NCBI GenBank assembly: GCA_041645025.1
Contig: JBAZQV010000015.1
Location: 1 to 18,460, forward strand
Direction of reading: 5' to 3'
DNA length: 18,460 nt
From: GW2011-AR5 sp041645025
Lineage (GTDB): Archaea; Aenigmatarchaeota; Aenigmatarchaeia; GW2011-AR5
This document shows, piece after piece, positions 14,473 through 18,460 of the stretch. How positions within the stretch are numbered: position 1 is the stretch's first letter; each line of letters opens with the position of its first letter. Below the pieces are notes generated by a model. That model saw nothing but the letters and a program-made list of their open reading frames with translations, was not told the DNA's origin and did no database searches. Position numbers and translations under genes: made by a program.

Positions 14473-14628
14473 ATGAAAACTGAAACTATTGTAAAAATGA
14501 AGGAAAGCAAAGATACTAGGATGTCGAGTCCCCCACAGTCCATGAACCTGCCAAAAGACCGTCATACTCGAATATCTATCAGCAGAGATGCTACGTGTCA
14601 AATCCCGTCCAGTTCATCAGTAACTTAA
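14473..14628 (+). CDS. 51-residue ORF fused across the right repeat
   Basis: Starts MKTETIVKMKESKDTR after a good Shine-Dalgarno (GGAGTGA, 14461-14467) and a TATA box; the rest (MSSPPQSMNLPKDRH, then TRISISRDATCQIPSS) is encoded by the 90-bp repeat. The RISISRD stretch looks like the beta strand of a ribbon-helix-helix protein, but the reading ends a few residues later. Likely a gene whose 3' part was replaced when the repeat formed: a chimera or truncated regulator. Confidence 0.45.
   Translation: MKTETIVKMKESKDTRMSSPPQSMNLPKDRHTRISISRDATCQIPSSSSVT
14524..14613. repeat. Right 90-bp direct repeat (attR-like), with tRNA-Ala 3' fragment
   Basis: Exact copy of 9795-9884. Only the T-loop onward of the tRNA is present, so this is a remnant, not a second tRNA gene. 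Confidence 0.88.
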
Positions 14629-14646
14629 GACCCAGTCTTGGTAAAC

Positions 14647-16047
14647 CTATTGTTTATCATATGGACTGTTGCGAGACTTGTATATATCTTTGCTTTTATA
14701 GCCCTTGAATGCCGTTCCATAGGAAACCATACTATTATCAGCTACGCCAACAGCATAAATATCTTCCTGGGTGGGATTTCGAGTTTTATGCAATAAGGTT
14801 TCAGGCTTCCACACAGGCATAAATTTTTTTGTTGCGCCCGTTATAAGTTCGTTTACCCTCTTGTCAAATTTTATGGGGCCTAATCCATAGCCTGTTCGAA
14901 ATTTCCATATAAGTTCTCCATCTAGTGTCAAAGAATAAATGAAGCCGTCAAACGACCCAATAAACAATTTCTCTTCGTCAATTATCGGTGAACAATTAAC
15001 GCCGCCATTAGTCAAGAATTTCCATTTAACAAAACCGTCAAGTCTTAAAGCATAGACAAATCCATCAAGACTGCCAAAAAATATTGTATTATTATGAACG
15101 ATGGGAGAGGACTCAATCCCGCCGTTTGTAAGGAATCTCCATAAAAGTTTCCCATTGGAAGCGTTAACTGCATAAAAATGTCTGTCATAGGATCCAAAAT
15201 ACAACACATTATTATGCACAGTTGGACATGTAGCATTTAAGTAATTAGTCATGAATTTCCAAATTAAGTTACCGCTTAATGAAAGTGCGTAATGTCTATG
15301 ATCAAGAGAACCTATATGAATTACTCCCTTTTGAATATTTTTGTGGCCGTGCAGGCGTATTTTTGGTCTGCTCATTTCATTTCCATATTCATCTGTTATT
15401 AATGGCGTGGCTCCAATATGGGATGCTGCCAAGAATTTCCATACAAGATCCCCTTCGTGTCTATTAAGAAAATAGAAATTGTTATCGTAAGAGCCAAAAC
15501 ATACGAAGTCGCCAATAACACATGGCGACCCCACTACAACATCACCCGTAAGAAAAGTCCAGATAATTTTTCCATTTTCTGCATCAGCAGCGTATAGTTT
15601 GTGATCATTCGAACCACAATAAACAATATCAGTCACAACTACTGGCGACGACATTATCCTTTCGCCCGTTTTAGTTCTCCACAGAAGTTTACCGTCTTCG
15701 GCTGAGACGCAGTAAATAAAACCATCGTCCGAACCGAAATAAATCTTTGAATTATAGATAAATGGGGATGATGCAATAGGACCGCCAGTGAGGAATTTCC
15801 AAATTAACGATCCGTCATATTTTGATATGCAATAGAAATTCTTGTCGCATGCCCCGAAATATATCTTATCACCAAAAATGAGGGGTGTAGAATATACAGC
15901 TGCGCCAACAGGTGTTTTCATGTCCTTTTCGTAATCTATGTGTATTACATCAGAAGTATCATTGGTTTGATTCGAGTTGTCTTTATTCTCAAAAATAAAA
16001 TAGTATTTCTCTGACGTATGTTCACTATCTTTAGAGTAATCTTCCAT
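14647..16047 (-). CDS. PQQ-type beta-propeller repeat protein
   Basis: 466 residues. After about 45 polar residues come about eight blades with the pattern W-(K/R)-F-x-T-G/N-x...SSP...(Y/F)FGS-x-D, e.g. WKFLTGGPIASSP, WRTKTGERIMSSP, WRFLTNGGIESSP, WKFLTNGGVNCSP. This is the BamB / quinoprotein-dehydrogenase-like propeller, but with no signal peptide or dehydrogenase active site, so probably a cytosolic scaffold or binding protein. An insert of about 25 residues (YGNEMSRPKIRLHGHKN) breaks the fifth blade. It reads away from the 16S 3' end (134 nt apart) on the same strand; read-through is possible. Confidence 0.9.
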   Translation of the reverse strand: MEDYSKDSEHTSEKYYFIFENKDNSNQTNDTSDVIHIDYEKDMKTPVGAAVYSTPLIFGDKIYFGACDKNFYCISKYDGSLIWKFLTGGPIASSPFIYNSKIYFGSDDGFIYCVSAEDGKLLWRTKTGERIMSSPVVVTDIVYCGSNDHKLYAADAENGKIIWTFLTGDVVVGSPCVIGDFVCFGSYDNNFYFLNRHEGDLVWKFLAASHIGATPLITDEYGNEMSRPKIRLHGHKNIQKGVIHIGSLDHRHYALSLSGNLIWKFMTNYLNATCPTVHNNVLYFGSYDRHFYAVNASNGKLLWRFLTNGGIESSPIVHNNTIFFGSLDGFVYALRLDGFVKWKFLTNGGVNCSPIIDEEKLFIGSFDGFIYSLTLDGELIWKFRTGYGLGPIKFDKRVNELITGATKKFMPVWKPETLLHKTRNPTQEDIYAVGVADNSMVSYGTAFKGYKSKDIYKSRNSPYDKQ

Positions 16048-16092
16048 AAATATTTGATAAAATTCTGACGAAGGTGCAGTCCTTTACAGGAT

Positions 16093-16108
16093 CGAAGCCG
16101 CAGCTTCG
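16093..16108 (-). terminator. Hairpin in the 16S trailer
   Basis: CGAAGC/GCTTCG with a 4-nt loop (TGCG on the complement), about 75 nt after the 16S 3' end and before the beta-propeller gene. Could be a terminator or processing signal. Confidence 0.35.
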
Positions 16109-16221
16109 CACATTTGGCATCTATTAGTGCACATGTCGTTATGAAATTATTTCTGTTCTACCGAAGTAAAACAAAAATAAAGGAGGTGATCCAACCGCAC
16201 GTTCCCGTACGGTTACCTTGT

Positions 16222-16259
16222 TTGTCGCTCTAAGAATTGCACAAGTCGACTCTTAAAGT
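16222..16259 (-). other. 38-nt BHB intron in 16S at A1499/A1500
   Basis: Central helix GUCG/CGAC, bulges UAA and AAA, intronic helix CUUUAAGAGU/AUUCUUAGAG. Removal gives GTCGTAACAAGGTAACC exactly. The site is beside the decoding adenosines 1492-1493. Confidence 0.9.
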
Positions 16260-16335
16260 TACGACTTAGCCCTCCTTGCAAGCCTTTGATTCAAATCGCT
16301 CAGCGCGAGCTTCACCAAAAGTTCACTCGGATGGC

Positions 16336-16373
<38 letters not shown>

Positions 16374-16381
16374 GCGAAAGA

Positions 16382-16565
16382 TTCCACAAAAACAAATGCA
16401 TCATAGTGCTGCTTACTAAAAATCCGTGTCATCCGCCCAGTCTATAGTCATTGAGCCTTGCTCGCTTTTACGCGAGCGCTTTTCTTGAGAAAAGGGCTCT
16501 CATAGTCAAACCTTTTTATGACACTTTATTTTAGTCGCCAAAAAATCATCTCGCACTTGCTCTTA
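16382..16565 (-). other. 184-nt BHB intron in 16S near 1358
   Basis: Central helix UCAU/GUGG (with G-U pairs), bulges CAU and AAU, 12-bp intronic helix AAGAGCAAGUGC/GCAUUUGUUUUU. The spliced block is 28 nt, the same as in other archaea. The interior folds as a branched structure (GCUCGC/GCGAGC, GUGUCAU/AUGACAC). No ORF. Confidence 0.78.
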
Positions 16566-16610
16566 TGATGACCTTCGCTTACTAGGGATTCCGGCTTCAT
16601 GAGGGCGAGT

Positions 16611-16661
16611 TTGCTGGATTGTTACCGCTCTGCTCATAAAATAGTTTTTCGTTAACAATCT
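16611..16661 (-). other. 51-nt BHB intron in 16S near 1308
   Basis: Central helix GCUG/CAGC, bulges CAA and AAA, intronic helix GAUUGUUA/UAACAAUC. Removal gives GGGCTGCAACTCGCCCTC exactly. Confidence 0.9.
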
Positions 16662-16711
16662 TGCAGCCCTCAATCCGAACTAAGCGTAGGTTTGGGAGAT
16701 TTGCTTCACCT

Positions 16712-16766
16712 ATACCGCAACCCTTTAACACTGGTTTTCCGCCAGCGCTTTTTGTAAAAGGGCTGT
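16712..16766 (-). other. 55-nt BHB intron in 16S near 1265
   Basis: Central helix ACCG/CGGU, bulges UAA and AUA, intronic helix CAGCCCUUU/AAAGGGUUG. Removal gives CAACACCGTAAGGTGAAGC, with the expected hairpin. Confidence 0.88.
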
Positions 16767-16837
16767 TACGGTGTTGCATCTCATTGTCCTGCGCATTGTA
16801 GGCCGCGTGTATCCCCGAAAATTCAGGCCATACTGAC

Positions 16838-16869
16838 ATCGGTTAAGAGAAGCTTTATCTTGCTCTTAT
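16838..16869 (-). other. 32-nt BHB intron in 16S near 1192
   Basis: Central helix CGGC/ACCG (three of four), bulges AGA and AUG, intronic helix UAAGAG-AAG/CUU-CUCUUA with a bulged C. Removal gives GGCTACGGCAGGTCAGTATG exactly. Confidence 0.83.
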
Positions 16870-16994
16870 CTGCCGTAGCCCGCTCCTTCCTCTGTTTTAG
16901 CAACAGCGGTCCCGCTAGAGTGCCTGCTCTCCGGAGAGAACAGTAGCAACTAGAGGCACGGGTCTCGTTCGTTTCGTGACTTAACACGACACCT

Positions 16995-17051
16995 TTACCG
17001 AGCTCTTTCCTCACTTCTTTTTCCAAGGTTTTTCTTTTGAAGAAAAAGCTT
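16995..17051 (-). other. 57-nt BHB intron in 16S near 1079
   Basis: Central helix GCCG/CGGU, bulges UGA and AAA, about 13-bp intronic helix from AGCUUUUUCUUCA/UGAGGAAAGAGCU. Removal gives GTGCCGTGAGGTGTCGTG exactly. Contains one copy of the 20-bp core (17017-17036). Confidence 0.88.
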
Positions 17052-17176
17052 CACGGCACGAACTGACGACGGCCATGCAGCACTTCTCAGCTTGTCAGGT
17101 AACCCCTTTAGAGTGACCCTCATTCTGCTGTCTTCTCGGGTAAGGTTCCTGGCGTTGAATCCAATTAAACCGCAGC

Positions 17177-17208
17177 ACGTGGTATTAGAATATAGATTAT
17201 TCTAATAT
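17177..17208 (-). other. 32-nt BHB intron in 16S at about 947/948
   Basis: Central helix GUGG/CCAC, bulges AGA and GUG, perfect 10-bp intronic helix UAUUAGAAUA/UAUUCUAAUA with a 5-nt loop. Removal gives GGGTGGAGGCTGCGGTTTAA, the expected length. Confidence 0.9.
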
Positions 17209-17392
17209 CTCCACCCCTGGTAGTGCTCCCCCGCCAATTCCCTTAAGTGTGTTGTCCTCACAAATTCGAGGAATTCAACCTTGCGGTCGTACTCCCCAGG
17301 CGGCCCATTTAACACCTTCGCTACGGCACCACAGAATCTCGAAGATTGTGTGACACCAAATGGGCATCGTTTACAGCGTGGACTAACGGGGT

Positions 17393-17545
17393 ATCTAGAG
17401 CTTTTTCTTTATATATTTTCTTTTTCCAAGGTTTTTCTTATATATTTTCTTTTTCCAAGGTTTTTCTTATATATTTTCTTTTTCCAAGGTTTTTCTTATA
17501 TATTTTCTTTTTCCAAGGTTTTTCTTTGCGAAAGAAAAAGCTTAT
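17393..17545 (-). other. 153-nt BHB intron in 16S at 793/794 (790 loop)
   Basis: Central helix UUAG/CUAG, bulges AUA and AUA, perfect 12-bp intronic helix AGCUUUUUCUUU/AAAGAAAAAGCU. Removal gives GGGATTAGATACCCCGTTAG exactly. The interior is four tandem 29-bp repeats. Confidence 0.92.
17411..17526. repeat. Four tandem 29-bp repeats inside a 16S intron
   Basis: Unit starts ATATATTTTC and includes CTTTTTCCAAGGTTTTTCTT; starts at 17411, 17440, 17469 and 17498, with perfect spacing and identical copies. Not a CRISPR: there are no spacers. Confidence 0.95.
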
Positions 17546-17760
17546 CTAATCCCGGATTAGTCGAGAAGTCTTTTGTTTACTTCCCGTTTGCTCCCCACGC
17601 TTTCGTCCCTCACTGTCAGACCCGTTCCAGTCGGGCGCCTTCGCCACAGGTAGTCCTTCACGGATTAAAAGATTTTACTCTTACCCGTGAAATACTCCCG
17701 ACCTCTCCCGGTCTCGAGTCTGATAGTATCTCCAGCCGTTCCAACAGTTTGCTGCTGGAT

Positions 17761-17821
17761 TTGGTGTTCGAAGAATAACATTCTGAACAGCAAATTCAGA
17801 ATAACTTCGTTATTCTCGAAT
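17761..17821 (-). other. 61-nt BHB intron in 16S near 607
   Basis: Central helix GGUG/CACC, bulges AAA and AAA, about 12-bp intronic helix UUCGA-GAAUAAC/GUUAUUC-UUCGAA with one bulged base. Removal gives CTCTGGTGAAATCCAGCAG, as expected. Confidence 0.9.
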
Positions 17822-17898
17822 TTCACCAGAGACTTATCAAACCAGCTACGGACGCTTTAGGCCCAATAAACGTGACTACAACTTGGGGCGCGGTTATT

Positions 17899-17995
17899 TA
17901 CGGTTCGAAGAAAACATGAGTAAGAACATATCATTGTTCGCTCTTATGCCAGTTCAGAACGTGAACTGTTCTTTTCGTTTTTAGTTATCTTCGAA
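17899..17995 (-). other. 97-nt BHB intron in 16S at A533 (530 loop)
   Basis: Central helix CGGU/ACCG, bulges AAU and UAA, intronic helix UCGAAGA/UCUUCGA. The join GGTAAAATAACCGCGCC is about 2 nt longer than usual, so one splice point may be off by a base or two. Confidence 0.82.
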
Positions 17996-18120
17996 TTACC
18001 GCGGCGGCTGGCAACCGTCTTACCCACCCCTTATTCGCCTACCTATTTACAGTAAACAAAAGATACCGCATTGCGGCATCACTCAGGATTCCCTCGTCAC
18101 CCTTTCGGGCATTGCGAAGT

Positions 18121-18151
<31 letters not shown>

Positions 18152-18159
18152 CTTCATGT

Positions 18160-18237
18160 TTTCTGTTCGCAGAACTGAAAAGTTCAGAATTGTTGGCCCA
18201 GGAATATCCTGAACAAATTGAAATCAATTCTGCAAAT
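18160..18237 (-). other. 78-nt BHB intron in 16S at about 326/327
   Basis: Central helix UCUG/CAGA, bulges AGA and AAA, about 13-bp intronic helix beginning UUUGCAGAAUUG. Removal gives GGCTTCTGAGACATGAAGCC, which restores the stem and the expected length. Confidence 0.87.
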
Positions 18238-18440
18238 CTCAGAAGCCATCTCCGGGCTATCGCTCTCACGACCCGTACGGATTACAGCCTTGTTGAGCAA
18301 TTACCTCAACAACAAGCTAATCCGACGCAGTCCCATCCTTAGGCACATTGCTGCTTTAAGCGAAGATGCCTTCCAGCAATTATCGCTTATCGGATATTAC
18401 GCCCAGTTTCCCAGGATTATCTCCGTCCTAAGGGCAGGTT

Positions 18441-18460
18441 TTAGCTAAATGCTCGACATA
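18441..18460 (-). other. Possible 3' end of a further 16S intron at the window edge
   Basis: Before the exon AACCTGCCC the sequence TATGTCGAGCATTTAGCT does not look like the usual CACGTGGCT. AGCU followed by AAA could be the 3' half of a BHB. The 5' half lies outside. Confidence 0.35.

Larger units (their letters stand above)
9795..14613. mobile_element. tRNA-Ala-bounded integrated element, about 4.7 kb
   Basis: Bounded by the 90-bp repeats, visibly more AT-rich than the ABC-transporter region, and made wholly of unusual small genes. No tyrosine or serine recombinase is recognisable, so either integration is done in trans, the integrase gene has been lost, or one of the unknown proteins acts in it. 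Cargo: exonuclease, resolvase-like pair plus Cys/His protein, GHKL-peptidase, possible histone-fold protein, membrane protein. The cargo resembles a defence or conflict module, an inference from the domains. Confidence 0.75.

Noticed and set aside
14401..14601. 66-residue minus-strand ORF and its twin at 9669-9872
   Set aside because: They arise from the complement of the 90-bp repeat and tRNA end.
17411..17526. CRISPR-like array
   Set aside because: The 29-bp units are directly adjacent with no spacers and lie inside a 16S intron; this is a tandem repeat.
17281..17778. 165-residue plus-strand ORF
   Set aside because: It runs antisense through 16S exons and the 29-bp repeats; the repetitive F/S/K peptide is an artefact of the repeats.

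Overview
The window comes from an archaeon. The 16S rRNA carries the archaeal version of the 915 region (around 17222-17241 on the complement) and an intact anti-Shine-Dalgarno 3' end. Most mRNA promoters are TATA boxes about 25-28 nt upstream of the ATG, as for leaderless transcripts. Genes are small, and the rRNA and tRNA insertions show the bulge-helix-bulge (BHB) motif of the archaeal splicing endonuclease. The phylum cannot be fixed from sequence reading alone. Unlinked 16S and 23S genes plus an intron swarm would fit a DPANN lineage, but this is only a guess.

Layout. Positions 1-5920 (minus): 23S rRNA, 3' end cut off by the window, with at least nine insertions that I can fold as BHB introns. 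One encodes a LAGLIDADG homing endonuclease, one an HTH-array PD-(D/E)XK nuclease, one a 58-residue ORF; the shortest is 31 nt. 6122-6706 (minus): a small unknown protein gene and the promoter of the 23S unit. 6891-8675 (plus): ABC half-transporter. 8809-9586 (minus): a two-helix membrane protein and a PEBP-family protein. 9692-9813 (plus): tRNA-Ala(UGC) with an insertion in its D-loop. 9795-14613: an AT-rich 4.7 kb insertion bounded by a perfect 90-bp direct repeat that starts inside the tRNA T-loop. 14647-16047 (minus): PQQ-type beta-propeller protein. 16181-18460 (minus): 16S rRNA, 5' end cut off, with eleven resolved BHB introns (32-184 nt) and probably a twelfth at the window edge.

The rRNA introns are the main discovery. 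In most cases removing the predicted intron restores the canonical rRNA string exactly. Removing all eleven 16S introns (838 nt) leaves about 1442 nt, as expected for the part of 16S in view. They sit in the most conserved sites: 530 loop, 790 loop, the 1492-1500 decoding region, and the peptidyl transferase centre at 2449, about 2475, about 2525 and 2601. Several share a 20-bp core, repeated four times in one intron, so they look dispersed or mobile.

The tRNA-bounded element is a second candidate system. Cargo: a DEDD-type exonuclease; a three-gene minus operon of two Holliday-resolvase-like proteins (one with an intact nuclease motif, one degenerate) and a Cys/His protein; and, divergent from it across a 14-bp palindrome, a GHKL ATPase fused to an HExxH metallopeptidase, followed by a possible histone-fold protein and a small membrane protein overlapping by 1 nt. 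No integrase is recognisable. The composition suggests a mobile defence or conflict island, which is an inference.
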